Positions 51,775 through 61,239 of a stretch of 64,000 bases of DNA are shown here, piece by piece. Origin of the DNA: JADJPO01 sp963825645 (lineage in GTDB: Bacteria; Actinomycetota; Actinomycetes; Actinomycetales; Kineosporiaceae). Made by a program: the position numbers and the translations under genes. Every line of letters begins with the position of its first letter. Position 1 is the first letter of the stretch. The stretch lies in the NCBI GenBank assembly GCA_963825645.1, contig CAWGTT010000007.1, forward strand, positions 62,001-126,000, written 5' to 3'. The notes under the pieces are model-generated. The model was not told where the DNA came from. It did no database searches and saw only the letters and a list, made by a program, of their open reading frames with translations.

Positions 51775-52583
51775 CCTCGACGCGGATGACCCGACTCGCC
51801 GGCAGAGCCCCGGTGCTGTTCAGCCTCGCGGTCTGCGCGGTGTTCCTCGTCATCGTCGTTGTGGCCGGTGTGGCGAGCTACCCGGCGGACTCCGACATGG
51901 CCGCAGCGCTGATCTCGGCGACGGCCATGCTGCTCGGCGTCCTGGTTCTGCTGGCGCTGCTGAACCGCCTCGGCTGGCTGGAGTCGGCGGGCGTGTCACG
52001 CGTGGGCGATCGACGTGCCTGGCTGCTCCTCCTGCCGTTCCTGCTCTACGTGCCGGCCATTCACGTACTGGCCGTCTTCGCCACGGCGGAGGTGGCGCCG
52101 CCATCGGGCGGGCTGACCGGTGCACTCGTCGTCGAGAACCTGGTCGACGGTGGCCTGCTGCAGGAGGTCACCTTTCGCGCACTGGTGCTGCACGCGCTGG
52201 TTCGCGCCTGGGGCTCCACCCGCGGTGGCATCGCACGAGCCGTCGCCGTCAGCGCCGTCCTGTTCAGCGCCGTCCACTTGCTGAACCTGGCTGCCGGGAA
52301 CACGCTGTCGACCACGCTGCTTCAGCTGGTCGACACCCTGCTGGCGGGCTTCTACCTGGCGGTCGTCGTCCTGTTCGCCAAGAGCATCTGGCCCGCCGTC
52401 GTTCTGCACGCCAGCGGGAACATCGTGACCACGGTGCTGGCTGCGGGAGCCACGGACTTCGCCGAGACCACCCAGGCGTGGGCGTGGCTCATCGTTCTCA
52501 AGGTGCCTGTCTACGTGCTGGCGCTGTACCTGTGGCAGCGGTTGCCGTTGCGAGCCGCTGGGATGTCGAGACCTTCGCCCTGA
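51771..52583 (+). CDS. CPBP family membrane protein, variant active site
   Basis: The 270-residue protein has about eight helices. The CPBP motif reads LLQEVTFRALVLHAL, so the usual first glutamate of EExxxR is glutamine. The second block FSAVHLLN and the third LFAKSIWPAVVLHASGNIV are present. It may be an inactive or altered protease. It overlaps the upstream dehydrogenase by 4 bases and precedes the large LuxR regulator by about 70 bases. Confidence 0.78.
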   Translation: MTSTRMTRLAGRAPVLFSLAVCAVFLVIVVVAGVASYPADSDMAAALISATAMLLGVLVLLALLNRLGWLESAGVSRVGDRRAWLLLLPFLLYVPAIHVLAVFATAEVAPPSGGLTGALVVENLVDGGLLQEVTFRALVLHALVRAWGSTRGGIARAVAVSAVLFSAVHLLNLAAGNTLSTTLLQLVDTLLAGFYLAVVVLFAKSIWPAVVLHASGNIVTTVLAAGATDFAETTQAWAWLIVLKVPVYVLALYLWQRLPLRAAGMSRPSP

Positions 52584-52654
52584 CGGCCCCGCTGGTCCTC
52601 TGGTCGAGGAGCGCGATATCCAGCGGCCGAGAACCGGCGAGAGATACTCCTGGT

Positions 52655-55519
52655 GTGCTGCGGGCGAGGACCGTGCTGGGACGCGAGCGCGAGCTCGCCC
52701 TCCTCAGCCGGGTGACATCACCCCGGGCCGGCGGCGGGGGCGGCGCCCTGGTCACCGGGGACGCGGGTCTGGGCAAGTCGGCGCTGGTGCGGACCGCGGT
52801 CACCGCGGACCGAATGGTGCTCGGGCGCTCCGCGCCGTCCACGTCGCCGTCCCTGGCTCCGGTGGTCGAGGTGGCCCTCGGACTGGTGGACGCTGGGGCC
52901 TCGCTCACGCCCGCTGCGCTGGGCGTGTACCGCCCGGCCGTCGAGGCGCTCCTGCCGGAGCTGATGGATTCCGTGGGCCGGTGGCAGGGCGAGGCACCGC
53001 AACCAGCTGTCATCGCCGACGCCCTGCTGCGGCTGTGGTCCACGCTGCCGGTGCCGAGGCGGCCCGTGCTGGTGGTGGAGGACCTGCACTGGGCCGGGGA
53101 AGGCACCTGGTCTGTGCTGCAACGGATCTGCCGGCGCGCGGGGCCGGTCGGAGCCGCGCTCGTCCTGACCAGCCGCCCGGAGGGGCCGTGGTGGTCGCAG
53201 TTGCGCCACCTGGTCAGCTCGGGGGACTGCCTGGCCGTTGCCCTGGAGCCGCTGCCGCCGGACCAGGTCGCCGCGTTGGTGGCCGACTGCCTGCGGACGC
53301 CGGTGCGTGCGCTGCCCGCCGGGCTGCTGTCGGCCGTCGCCGCGGCGACCGGCCGGCCGCTGCTGATCGAGGAGCTGCTCTCCGACCTGGAACGGACCGG
53401 ATCCCTGACGTCGGGACCGGAGGGCTGGACCTGGACCGAGGGCCGGCCAGCGGTGCCGAAGTCGCTGGAGGAGGCGACCCGCACCCGACTGGACGAGTTG
53501 CATCGCGACCATGTCCGGGTGGTCGAGCGGGCCGCCGTTCTCGGAGCCCGACCGGATCTGGACCTGTTGGCCACCTCGCTGGCCGCGACACCGGACGACG
53601 TCGCCGCAGCCGTCCGCGCCGCGGCCACGGCGGGGGTGCTGGAGATCGAACCGGCGAGTGGGCGGGCGGCGTTCCGGCACGAGCTGGTGCGCGACGCGGT
53701 CCTGGCCGGTGTGCTGGAGCCGCAACGGCGCGAGCATGCGAGGCGACTGTTCGAGGCCGTGGCCGACCGTCCGGTGTCCGAGCCGGCGGCGTGGAGCCGG
53801 GTGGTCGCCGGCTGGGACAGCGACCGGCTGGCCCTGGCCGCCGAGCTGAGCCTGGCGGCGGGGCTGGTCCCGGTCGCGGCCGAGCTGCACCTGCTGACCG
53901 CTCGTCGCCTGCTTGAGCGGGGACTGCCGTTGGCCGCGGCAGCCGTGGCCGAGACCGCGACGCAGATCGCCGTGGATCCGCGACGACGATCCGAAGCGCT
54001 GGCCAGTCAGGTGGAGGCGTTGGCGCTGGCCGGGCAGGTCGATCGTGCGCTGGCGATGGCGGCCCGGCTCGACGCGCTGCCCGATGCCCGACCCGGGCCG
54101 CAGGTGCGCGACGCGGTGGCCCGGGCCACAGCGCACCAGGGGGACTGGGCCGGCGCCGAGCGGCTCCTGGAACCGTTGCGCGGCCCGGACGAGCGCGCCG
54201 GCACTACGGCTCTGGCGGCGCTGATCGCCCTGGAGCGTGGGCGGCCCACCGAGGCAACCGCGCTGGCGCGCCGGGCGCTCGACCGGCAGGACAGGGGCTC
54301 GGCGGGCTGCCAGGCGCTCGAAGTGCTCGGCCGCGTCGCCCGAGGTCACGACCTGGAGCAGGCCCAGCACTGGTTCCGCCGGTGCGTAGCTGTGGCCGAG
54401 GCCGACGGGCTGGTGCTGTGGCGGGCCCGCGCGCTGCACGAGGACGCGACCATCGAGCAGCTGCGGACGCTGGACGTCGAACTGCTGCACCGGGCCCGCG
54501 TCAGCGCCGTGGACGCCGGAGCGCCCGGGCTGGTCTCGGCGGTGGACTTCCACCTGGCAGCCGTTCACGGGGTGCGGTTCGAGGCCGACGAATCCCTGGT
54601 GGTCGCCCGCCGGCTGCTCGGCGACGCACGCAGCCAGGGCGCCGACCGGCTGCAGGCCTGGGCCTGGGTGCTGATCGGCCAGGCCCACGCGGTGGCCGGT
54701 CACCGGGACCAGGCCGACCTCGCGGCAGCCGAGGCCCTGGGGCTGGCCGGGGACGATCCCGAGATCGAGGGGGTCGCCGCCTGCGTCTGCCGCGGGTTGG
54801 GGTCGCTGCTCGCCGAGGACACCGCTGCGGCCCTGCAGCAGTGGCGCTCCGGAGTCCACGCGTTGCGCCGAAGCCCCGTCCTCACGCCGTTGCCACCGTG
54901 GTACCTGTGGCCGGTTCTGGCCACCGTGGCCGACATGGACGGTGACGGCGGGGCGCTCGCCCGACGGGAGACCGCGGCGGACGAGCTGCGGGTCACCCCG
55001 GGCATGGACGGTCTTTGGCACCTGGCCCAGGCCGTTGCCGCCGGCCGGCAAGGGAACGTCGAAGCGGCCAGGTCGGCGGCCGCGGGTGCCGCCGTCCGGT
55101 TCGCCGCCGTACCGGGCTTCGCCGGCTGGGCGCACCTGGGGTACCGCTGGGTGGCGGCCGATGCGATCGCCGCGGGGTGGGGCGACCCCGCCGCCTGGAT
55201 GCCGGACGCTGCGCAGTGGTTCACCGAGAGGGGTTTCGACGCGGTCGCGGCCGCCTGCCGCGGGCTGGCCGGCCGGGCCGGCGTCCGCCGCCGCCGGGGT
55301 CGCGGTCAGGGCGCCGTCCCGGAGCACCTCGACCGGCTCGGTGTCACGAGCCGGGAGCTCGACGTGCTGCGGCACGTGGCCGACGGCCTGACGAACGCCG
55401 AGATCGCCGACCGGCTATACCTGTCGCCGCGCACGGTCAAGGGGTATGTCGAACAGCTCCTGGCCAAGACCGGCGCTGGGAACCGGACCCAGCTGGCGGG
55501 GCGCCTCGAGCGGCCCTAA
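52655..55519 (+). CDS. Large ATP-binding LuxR-family regulator (LAL type)
   Basis: The protein has 954 residues from GTG 52655. It has an N-terminal LGRERELALL block, Walker A GDAGLGKSA (residues 35-43), Walker B VLVVEDLHWA (about 137-146), a long TPR-like middle, and a LuxR HTH (about 895-950: VTSRELDVLRHVADGLTNAE and following). LAL regulators respond to inducers or nucleotides and often control adjacent genes. Its start is close to the end of the CPBP gene. A terminator hairpin follows the stop. Confidence 0.88.
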   Translation: MLRARTVLGRERELALLSRVTSPRAGGGGGALVTGDAGLGKSALVRTAVTADRMVLGRSAPSTSPSLAPVVEVALGLVDAGASLTPAALGVYRPAVEALLPELMDSVGRWQGEAPQPAVIADALLRLWSTLPVPRRPVLVVEDLHWAGEGTWSVLQRICRRAGPVGAALVLTSRPEGPWWSQLRHLVSSGDCLAVALEPLPPDQVAALVADCLRTPVRALPAGLLSAVAAATGRPLLIEELLSDLERTGSLTSGPEGWTWTEGRPAVPKSLEEATRTRLDELHRDHVRVVERAAVLGARPDLDLLATSLAATPDDVAAAVRAAATAGVLEIEPASGRAAFRHELVRDAVLAGVLEPQRREHARRLFEAVADRPVSEPAAWSRVVAGWDSDRLALAAELSLAAGLVPVAAELHLLTARRLLERGLPLAAAAVAETATQIAVDPRRRSEALASQVEALALAGQVDRALAMAARLDALPDARPGPQVRDAVARATAHQGDWAGAERLLEPLRGPDERAGTTALAALIALERGRPTEATALARRALDRQDRGSAGCQALEVLGRVARGHDLEQAQHWFRRCVAVAEADGLVLWRARALHEDATIEQLRTLDVELLHRARVSAVDAGAPGLVSAVDFHLAAVHGVRFEADESLVVARRLLGDARSQGADRLQAWAWVLIGQAHAVAGHRDQADLAAAEALGLAGDDPEIEGVAACVCRGLGSLLAEDTAAALQQWRSGVHALRRSPVLTPLPPWYLWPVLATVADMDGDGGALARRETAADELRVTPGMDGLWHLAQAVAAGRQGNVEAARSAAAGAAVRFAAVPGFAGWAHLGYRWVAADAIAAGWGDPAAWMPDAAQWFTERGFDAVAAACRGLAGRAGVRRRRGRGQGAVPEHLDRLGVTSRELDVLRHVADGLTNAEIADRLYLSPRTVKGYVEQLLAKTGAGNRTQLAGRLERP

Positions 55520-55520
55520 A

Positions 55521-55536
55521 CCCGCCGAACGGCGGG
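55521..55536 (+). terminator. Hairpin terminator after the LAL regulator
   Basis: CCCGCCG and CGGCGGG form a 7-bp stem with a two-base AA loop directly after the TAA stop. No T-run follows. Confidence 0.65.
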
Positions 55537-55617
55537 TCACCGCAGCGCGTGCGCGCGGCAGCCTGCTGGGCACCACGAGGTCCGTGACAGCACGAGACCC
55601 GACCGCAGGAGGCCGAC

Positions 55618-56049
55618 ATGACCACCCAGACCACTCCCACCGCAACGAGCACCGTGTCCGCTACCGCCGCATCCAACTCGGCACTCATCCGCCGCCTGGT
55701 CGAGGAGTTCCAGCGCGGCGACCTCGCCGCCGTCCAGAGCCACTTCGCCCCGGACGCCGTCTGGGAGCTGCCGGGCCGCGGCACCTTGGCCGGCGAGTAC
55801 CGCGGTCCCGCGGAGATCGTCGCCTTCCTGGCCCGTTCGTTCGAGCTCTCGGGCGGCACGTTGCGCCTCGAGCTGCTCGACGTCTTGGGCAGTGACCACG
55901 GTGCCGCCCACGTGCAGCGGGTCACCGCCGAGAACGCTGGCCGCAGCCTCGACTGCGTGGAGGTGCTGGTCCACGAGGTCGCCGACGGCCGGATCCTGCA
56001 CACGTACCACCGTCCGGACCAGTACGCGATCGACGCCTTCTTCGGCTGA
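55618..56049 (+). CDS. SnoaL/NTF2-like small protein
   Basis: The 143-residue protein follows AGGAGG. After a flexible Thr/Ser/Ala-rich leader it has the NTF2-like cone fold: LIRRLVEEFQRGDLAAVQSH, FAPDAVWELPGRGTLAGEYR, and IVAFLARSFELSGGTLRLEL. Proteins of this fold are isomerases, cyclases or ligand binders. The function is unknown. It forms a single-gene unit between the LAL regulator and a convergent minus-strand gene. Confidence 0.72.
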   Translation: MTTQTTPTATSTVSATAASNSALIRRLVEEFQRGDLAAVQSHFAPDAVWELPGRGTLAGEYRGPAEIVAFLARSFELSGGTLRLELLDVLGSDHGAAHVQRVTAENAGRSLDCVEVLVHEVADGRILHTYHRPDQYAIDAFFG

Positions 56050-56066
56050 GCCCGGGCGCCGGTACC

Positions 56067-56627
56067 TCAGACCCCCGCACCCCCGAGGAAGGTGGTGGTG
56101 ACGAACCGGCGCATCCCGGCCTGCAGCTCCTTGAGGCTGCGGCAGCTGCCCTCCGGTATCGCAGCGAGGTCCTGCAACTGGCTGCGCGGGGTCCCGCCCA
56201 GCCCGGAGATCACGTCGATGGCGGTGGGGTCCAGGTCTGACATCGCCAGAACGCCCATCAGCTCCACGGCGCGTTGGACGAGCTCGGGGGAGTCCGACCC
56301 GGTAAGGCAGCACTTCACCAGCTCGTGCAGCTCGGCGCGGACGCCGGCCAGCAAGACGGCGCGCAGTTCCGGGGGTGATGCCTTGGCCTGCCGGATCCAT
56401 TCGGCGAGAACGGCTTTCGTGACGATAGTGGCCCGGATCCCGCCGGCCAGGCTGACGGTTCCGCCGGGGCCGGCGACCAGGGTCCCGGTCTCCAACAGCA
56501 CCCCGAGCTGGTCCTCCAGCTCCGCCTGCGACATCACGTCCAGGAAGGCGCGAACCGGGACCTCCTGCTGCAGGGGTCCGTGCGCCTTGTAGACGTCCGC
56601 GATGACCTTGAGCATCTCAGCCCCCAC
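56067..56627 (-). CDS. Hypothetical protein, unknown function
   Basis: The protein has 186 residues from GTG 56627, chosen because AGGAGG lies 6 bases upstream; an ATG four codons later is the alternative. It has a helical N-terminus (EMLKVIADVYKAHGPLQQEV), a central segment with WIRQAKASPPELRAVLLAG and two cysteines (KCCLTGSD), and a C-terminal helix ending FVTTTFLGGAGV. No family is recognised and no membrane segment is seen. It is divergent from the GNAT fusion gene, with the shared promoter in 56628-56792. Confidence 0.6.
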   Translation of the reverse strand: MGAEMLKVIADVYKAHGPLQQEVPVRAFLDVMSQAELEDQLGVLLETGTLVAGPGGTVSLAGGIRATIVTKAVLAEWIRQAKASPPELRAVLLAGVRAELHELVKCCLTGSDSPELVQRAVELMGVLAMSDLDPTAIDVISGLGGTPRSQLQDLAAIPEGSCRSLKELQAGMRRFVTTTFLGGAGV

Positions 56628-56792
56628 CTCATTCCTCCTCGATCGGCCTTGCCGTGACCGCCGTCCACGGTCACCGGCCCCGGCGGGCACCGCTTGATGG
56701 TCGGCAGGCGGCGTGGTCCGCTGAAGGGTTGGCCCCCGCGCGCGTGACGAACATCCCTGCAGGGCCGGTCGACAGAGCAGGAGGATCGGGCC

Positions 56793-59435
56793 ATGGCTAC
56801 CTTCACGTTGCTCGCGGACGGCACGACGGTCGAGTTGCGAGAGGCGACGCTGGCGGACGAGCCCGCGGTGGCCGCGATGTATGAGGAGATGTCGAGCGAG
56901 GACCGGTACCTGCGCTTCCTGGGAGCCGGGTCGATGGGGCTGGCGGCCGCCAAGCGTGCCTGCCGGGGTACCACGCCGAGTCATCTGGCGCTTCTGGCGG
57001 TCCTGGACGACGAGGTGATCGGGCTCGCCGAGCACGAGCCGACCGACGTGCCCGGCGAGGTCGAGGTGGCCTGCGCGGTCGCCGACGGCCGCCATCGCCG
57101 TGGCGTGGCCACCGTGCTGCTGGAGCACCTGGTCCGGCGCGCCATGGACTCCGGGGTCCGGATCTTCGTCGCCGACGTTCTCGCCTACAACCACCCGATG
57201 CTCGACGTGTTCGCGGACATGGGTCTGCGGATCGAGAGGCACATCGCCAGCGGTGTGGTGGAGGTGCGGATCCCGCTCGTCGAGGACGAGAGCTTCCTGG
57301 ACGCGGTGGGCGAGCGCGAGCGCACCGCCGACGTGAACAGCCTGATGCCGTTGCTGCGACCGGCATCGGTGGCCGTCGTCGGGGTGAGCCGACGCTCCCG
57401 CAGCGTCGGCCGGGCGATCCTGGACAACCTTCTCGACAGCGGCTTCGAGGGGCCGATCTACCCCGTGAACCCCCAGGCCGAGCGGATCGCCCACGTGATC
57501 TGCTACCCCTCGGTGGCCGCGCTGCCCCAGACCCCGGACCTGGCCGTCCTCGCCGTGCCGGCCGCCGTCGTCCCGCAGGTCGCCGAGCAGTGCGGCGAAC
57601 GCGGCATCCGGAGTCTGCTCGTGGTCACCTCCGGGCTGTCCGGCGAGCCGGGCCGGGCGCTGCACGACATCTGCCGCCGGCACGGCATGCGGATGGTCGG
57701 GCCCAACTGTCTGGGCATCGCGAACACCGACCCGACGATCCGTCTGGACGCCACGTTCGGGGCCCGCACGCCGGCGCATGGCACGGCCGGGGTTGCGGTG
57801 CAGTCCGGCGGAGTGGGCATCGCGGTGCTGGAGCACCTGAGCCGGCTCGGGCTCGGGGTCAGCACGTTCGTCTCGCTCGGCGACAAGTTCGACGTCAGCG
57901 GCAACGACCTGCTGCAGTGGTGGTCCAGCGACGGCGTGACCCGGATGGCGGTGCTCTACCTGGAGTCGTTCGGCAACCCCCGAAAGTTCTCCCGGCTCGC
58001 CCGCAAGCTGAGCCGGCAGATGCCGGTGCTGACCGTGTCTGCCGGGCGCTCGGAGGCCGGGCAGCGGGCGGCGGCATCGCACACCGCCGCTGTCGCCACC
58101 CCGTACGTCACCCGTGATGCGCTCTACCGGCAGGCTGGCGTGATCGCCACCGAGGGGCTCGCCGAGCTGACCGCCAGCGTCGCCATGCTGGGCACGCAAC
58201 CGCTGCCGATGGGGAACCGGGTGGCCATCGTCTCCAACGCCGGCGGCGCCGGGGTCCTGGGCGCCGACGCCTGCGCGGATGTCGGGCTGCGCGTGCCGCC
58301 GTTGCCGACCGAACTCGCCGAGAAGCTGGCCGCGATCCTGCCCGTGGGTGCGGCGACGCAGAACCCCATCGACACCACCGCCGCGGCCACCACCGAGACC
58401 TTCCGGGCCGTGATCGAGCTGCTGCAGGAGAGCCGGCACGTCGACGCGCTGATTGTGGCGCTCACCCCGACGGCACTCGGCCAGCTGACGGCGGCGCTGC
58501 TCGACGCGCCGGCCGTCGGACGGCTGCCGGTGGCCGCGGTGCTGCTCGATCAGGCCGAGACGGTCCGCCTGCTGCTCGGTTCGGATCGACGCAAGCTCCC
58601 GGCCTACCCGGACGTCACCGGGGCTGCGGCCGCGCTGGCTCGGGCCAGTGAGCACTCCGCCTGGCTTCGCCGTCCGCACGGCTCGGTGCCCGAGCTGACC
58701 GGCATCGACCGGGAGGCGGCTCAGGCCCTGGTGGACGAGGCCCTGGCGGCCCAACCGGACGGCGGATGGCTGTCACCCGATGCGGCGACCCGTTTGCTGG
58801 TCTGCTACGGCATCCCGACGCTACAGATCCGGATGGCCCACAGTGCGCAGGAGGCCGTTGCGATCGCCGACGAGTTCGGCGGCCCGGTCGCACTCAAGGC
58901 GTACTGGCCGGAGCTGGTGCACAAGAGCGATCTCGGGGCGGTGCTGCTCGACGTGTCCGGCCACCGCGCCGTCCGAGCGGGCTACGCCGATCTCGAGGCC
59001 CGGCTCGGTGAGCAGATGGTGGCGGTCGCGGTGCAGCCGATGGGCCGCTCCGGGCTGGAGCTGCTGGCCGGGATCGTCTCCGACGCCGTGTTCGGCCCCC
59101 TGGTCGTGTTCGGGTTGGGCGGCGTGGCCACCGACGTGCTCGCCGACCGGGGCGCTCGGCTCACCCCGCTGACCGACCTGGAGGCCGCCGAGCTGGTCCG
59201 CTCGCTGCGGACCGCCCCGCTGCTGATGGGTTACCGCGGCCAGCCGGGCGTCGACCTGGCCGGGGTCGAGGACGTGCTGCTGCGGCTGGCTCAGCTCGCC
59301 GACGACCTCGAAGACGTGGTCGAGCTGGACCTCAACCCGCTGCTGGCCCGCCCGGACGGCGTCGAGGTCCAGGACGCCCGGGTACGGGTGGAGCCCCGCG
59401 AGCCAATCAACCCATTCCTGCGCCGGCTGCGCTAG
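56793..59435 (+). CDS. GNAT acetyltransferase fused to NDP-forming acyl-CoA synthetase
   Basis: The 880-residue protein starts after AGGAGG. Residues 1-160 form a GNAT domain (VAMYEEMSSEDRYLRFLGAG, ACAVADGRHRRGVA). Residues 180-650 form an acetyl-CoA synthetase (ADP-forming) alpha-like part with a CoA-binding region (SVAVVGVSRRSRSVGRAIL), the phospho-His loop region (AVAVQSGGVGIA), and succinyl-CoA-ligase-like blocks. Residues 670-880 form an ATP-grasp subunit (GPVALKAYWPELVHKSDLGA). Actinobacterial proteins of this kind act as lysine acetyltransferases controlling acyl-CoA synthetases. The architecture is complete. Confidence 0.88.
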   Translation: MATFTLLADGTTVELREATLADEPAVAAMYEEMSSEDRYLRFLGAGSMGLAAAKRACRGTTPSHLALLAVLDDEVIGLAEHEPTDVPGEVEVACAVADGRHRRGVATVLLEHLVRRAMDSGVRIFVADVLAYNHPMLDVFADMGLRIERHIASGVVEVRIPLVEDESFLDAVGERERTADVNSLMPLLRPASVAVVGVSRRSRSVGRAILDNLLDSGFEGPIYPVNPQAERIAHVICYPSVAALPQTPDLAVLAVPAAVVPQVAEQCGERGIRSLLVVTSGLSGEPGRALHDICRRHGMRMVGPNCLGIANTDPTIRLDATFGARTPAHGTAGVAVQSGGVGIAVLEHLSRLGLGVSTFVSLGDKFDVSGNDLLQWWSSDGVTRMAVLYLESFGNPRKFSRLARKLSRQMPVLTVSAGRSEAGQRAAASHTAAVATPYVTRDALYRQAGVIATEGLAELTASVAMLGTQPLPMGNRVAIVSNAGGAGVLGADACADVGLRVPPLPTELAEKLAAILPVGAATQNPIDTTAAATTETFRAVIELLQESRHVDALIVALTPTALGQLTAALLDAPAVGRLPVAAVLLDQAETVRLLLGSDRRKLPAYPDVTGAAAALARASEHSAWLRRPHGSVPELTGIDREAAQALVDEALAAQPDGGWLSPDAATRLLVCYGIPTLQIRMAHSAQEAVAIADEFGGPVALKAYWPELVHKSDLGAVLLDVSGHRAVRAGYADLEARLGEQMVAVAVQPMGRSGLELLAGIVSDAVFGPLVVFGLGGVATDVLADRGARLTPLTDLEAAELVRSLRTAPLLMGYRGQPGVDLAGVEDVLLRLAQLADDLEDVVELDLNPLLARPDGVEVQDARVRVEPREPINPFLRRLR

Positions 59436-59440
59436 ACGAA

Positions 59441-59452
59441 CCCCGTTCGGGG
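59441..59452. terminator. Short hairpin between convergent genes
   Basis: CCCCG and CGGGG pair around a TT loop between the GNAT fusion (+) and the F420-dependent gene (-). The stem is short; termination in either direction is possible. Confidence 0.4.
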
Positions 59453-59459
59453 GCTCACG

Positions 59460-60461
59460 TCAGCGCTGGAGTGCGGGCAGGACCTCGCGTCCGAACACCT
59501 CGATCCATTCGGCCTGGTTGCGGCCGACGTTGTGTAGGTAGACGTGGTCGAAGCCGAGGTCGACGAACTTCTGGATGTGCGCGCGGTGGACGTCCGGGTC
59601 GGCGGAGATGACCATGCGGCCCTCGAAGTCCTCGGGGCGGACGAGCTTGGCCATCTGCTCGAAGTCGAACGGGGAGCGGATATCGGCCTTCGGGAACTTC
59701 ATGCCGCCGTTGGGCCACTCGGTCATCGCGTTGACCAGCGCCTCCTCGTCGGTTGCCGCCCAGGACAGGTGCAGCTGCAGCACTCTCGGCATGGTGTCCG
59801 GGTCCTTGCCGGCCTCCCGCGCCCCCTCGGCGAACTTGTCGAACAGCCCGCCGATCTTGTTCAGCGGCGCGCCCACGGTGATGATGCCGTCGGCGAGCCG
59901 GCCGGTGCGCTTGGCGTTGATCGGGCCCGCGGTGGCCACCAGGATCGGCGGTGGCTGCTCCGGCATCGTCCATAGCCGGGTCGACTCGAGCTTGAAGAAC
60001 CGGCCGTCGTGCTTGACGTCCTTGCCTGCTGCCGAGGCGTCGAACAGCTTCTTGATGATCTCGACCGCCTCGAACATCCGCAGCGAGCGTTCAGCGGCCT
60101 CCGGCCAGTAGCCGGCGATCACGTGCTCGTTCAGGGCCTCCCCGGCCCCGACCCCGAGCCAGGACCGACCTGGGTACATGTCCTCCAAAGTCGCCGCCGC
60201 CTGCGCCACCAACGCCGGATGGAACCGGAAGCTCGGACAGGTCACGCCCGGCCCCAGATCCCCACGGGTGCGTTCCCCCACCGCCGTCAGCACGTTCCAC
60301 ACGAACGCCGCCTGGCCCTGCTGCGGCACCCAGGGCTGGAAATGGTCGGCGGCCATGCAGCCGGAGAAGCCGTGCTCCTCGGCCAGGACCTGGTAACCCA
60401 CGACCTCCTGCGGCCCGAACTGCTCCAACATCGCCGCATACCCCACGGAAAGACCAGCCAT
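59460..60461 (-). CDS. F420-dependent glucose-6-phosphate dehydrogenase family oxidoreductase
   Basis: The 333-residue protein from the ATG at about 60461 is a luciferase-like (alpha/beta)8 barrel with LEQFGPQEVVGYQVLAEEHG, the MAADHFQPWVPQQGQ block with the catalytic His/Trp region, and SWLGVGAGEALNEHVIAG. This is the FGD/TIGR03557 group; the reaction is hydride transfer from a sugar phosphate or similar to F420. Paralogues act on other substrates, so glucose-6-phosphate is not certain. The GTG further upstream at 60536 is an alternative start. Confidence 0.85.
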   Translation of the reverse strand: MAGLSVGYAAMLEQFGPQEVVGYQVLAEEHGFSGCMAADHFQPWVPQQGQAAFVWNVLTAVGERTRGDLGPGVTCPSFRFHPALVAQAAATLEDMYPGRSWLGVGAGEALNEHVIAGYWPEAAERSLRMFEAVEIIKKLFDASAAGKDVKHDGRFFKLESTRLWTMPEQPPPILVATAGPINAKRTGRLADGIITVGAPLNKIGGLFDKFAEGAREAGKDPDTMPRVLQLHLSWAATDEEALVNAMTEWPNGGMKFPKADIRSPFDFEQMAKLVRPEDFEGRMVISADPDVHRAHIQKFVDLGFDHVYLHNVGRNQAEWIEVFGREVLPALQR

Positions 60462-60582
60462 GGTCAGACGGTACCTGTCGGTCGGGTGGACCTCTCGTCG
60501 GTGGGCCAGTATGCGCTGCTCCCTGCGCGGCAACACCTCGTCGGCTACCTGCCGCGGCGCCTCTTCGCCGTGCGCCGCTGAT

Positions 60583-60653
60583 CACGGTGAAGATCACGTG
60601 GCGTGAAACCGCACGGATACCGGCCGGATCCACTCAACGTGATCTTCACCGTG
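60583..60653. repeat. 17-bp perfect inverted repeat
   Basis: CACGGTGAAGATCACGT and its exact complement ACGTGATCTTCACCGTG stand 37 bases apart, just after the DUF4395 stop. It may be a terminator-like stem loop, or a mobile or regulator-bound palindrome. No T-run is seen. Confidence 0.8.
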
Positions 60654-60657
60654 GTCG

Positions 60658-61230
60658 TCAGGGGCCGGCGGGGGCCAGGCGGCGCGTGATGTCGGCGCAC
60701 TCGACGCATACCCGCTCCGGCATCACGCCGGCCCGGATCAAGCCCGCGAAGAGCAGGCAACCGACGCACAGCCCGAAGACCGCCTCGAGGAACGGGAAGA
60801 CAATCATCGCAGCGGCGACCGACCAGGCCGCGACGCCCCAGCCGAGCAGACCGAACGCGACGACCGTCACCGAGCAGACCAGCCCGATGCTCGCCGCAAA
60901 CCTCTTGGGCGGGCCGGCGGTGGGTCGTGGCCGGGCGGGCAGGCGAGGCCGCAGCACCCGCAGCGCCACCTGGGCGAGCGGGCTGCGTGGGCCGAAGGCG
61001 ACTCGCAGGGCGAAGTCCACAGCGAGCAGCGCGAAGATCTGCCACCACCCGGTCACGGCGGCGAGGGACGAGATCACCAAGACCTGGGCGGCGACGAGCC
61101 TGACCGTGACCTCGTCGACGATGTCGGGGAAGAAGAAGGGGGACCGCACGAGATGGTTCAACCGACAACTTCGGCCAAACACTCCCGCTTCGCCCGGTCC
61201 GCCTGAGCGAGCTGACGCGACATCGGTCAT
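60658..61230 (-). CDS. DUF4395 family membrane protein
   Basis: The 190-residue protein has the DUF4395 layout: the FPDIVDEVTVRLVAAQVL first helix, LALRVAFGPRSPLAQVALRV-like positively charged loop, PPKRFAASIGLVCS, and CVGCLLFAG with a conserved Cys pair near the C-terminus. About four helices are predicted. DUF4395 proteins are often found with thiosulfate or disulfide-linked genes; none is adjacent here. The function is unknown. Confidence 0.8.
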   Translation of the reverse strand: MTDVASARSGGPGEAGVFGRSCRLNHLVRSPFFFPDIVDEVTVRLVAAQVLVISSLAAVTGWWQIFALLAVDFALRVAFGPRSPLAQVALRVLRPRLPARPRPTAGPPKRFAASIGLVCSVTVVAFGLLGWGVAAWSVAAAMIVFPFLEAVFGLCVGCLLFAGLIRAGVMPERVCVECADITRRLAPAGP

Positions 61231-61239
61231 TCTTGATTG

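Noticed and set aside
52718..55375. Minus-strand open frame (885 codons) opposite the LAL regulator
   Set aside because: Composition is typical of a mirror frame (Gln, Arg, Gly, His) and there is no motif or ribosome site.
56067..58754. Very long minus-strand open frame (895 codons) opposite the GNAT fusion gene
   Set aside because: It is antisense to a well-supported gene, is rich in Arg, Gly, His and Asp as expected of a GC-rich mirror frame, and shows no family motif. Only its last part (56067-56627) is a real gene.
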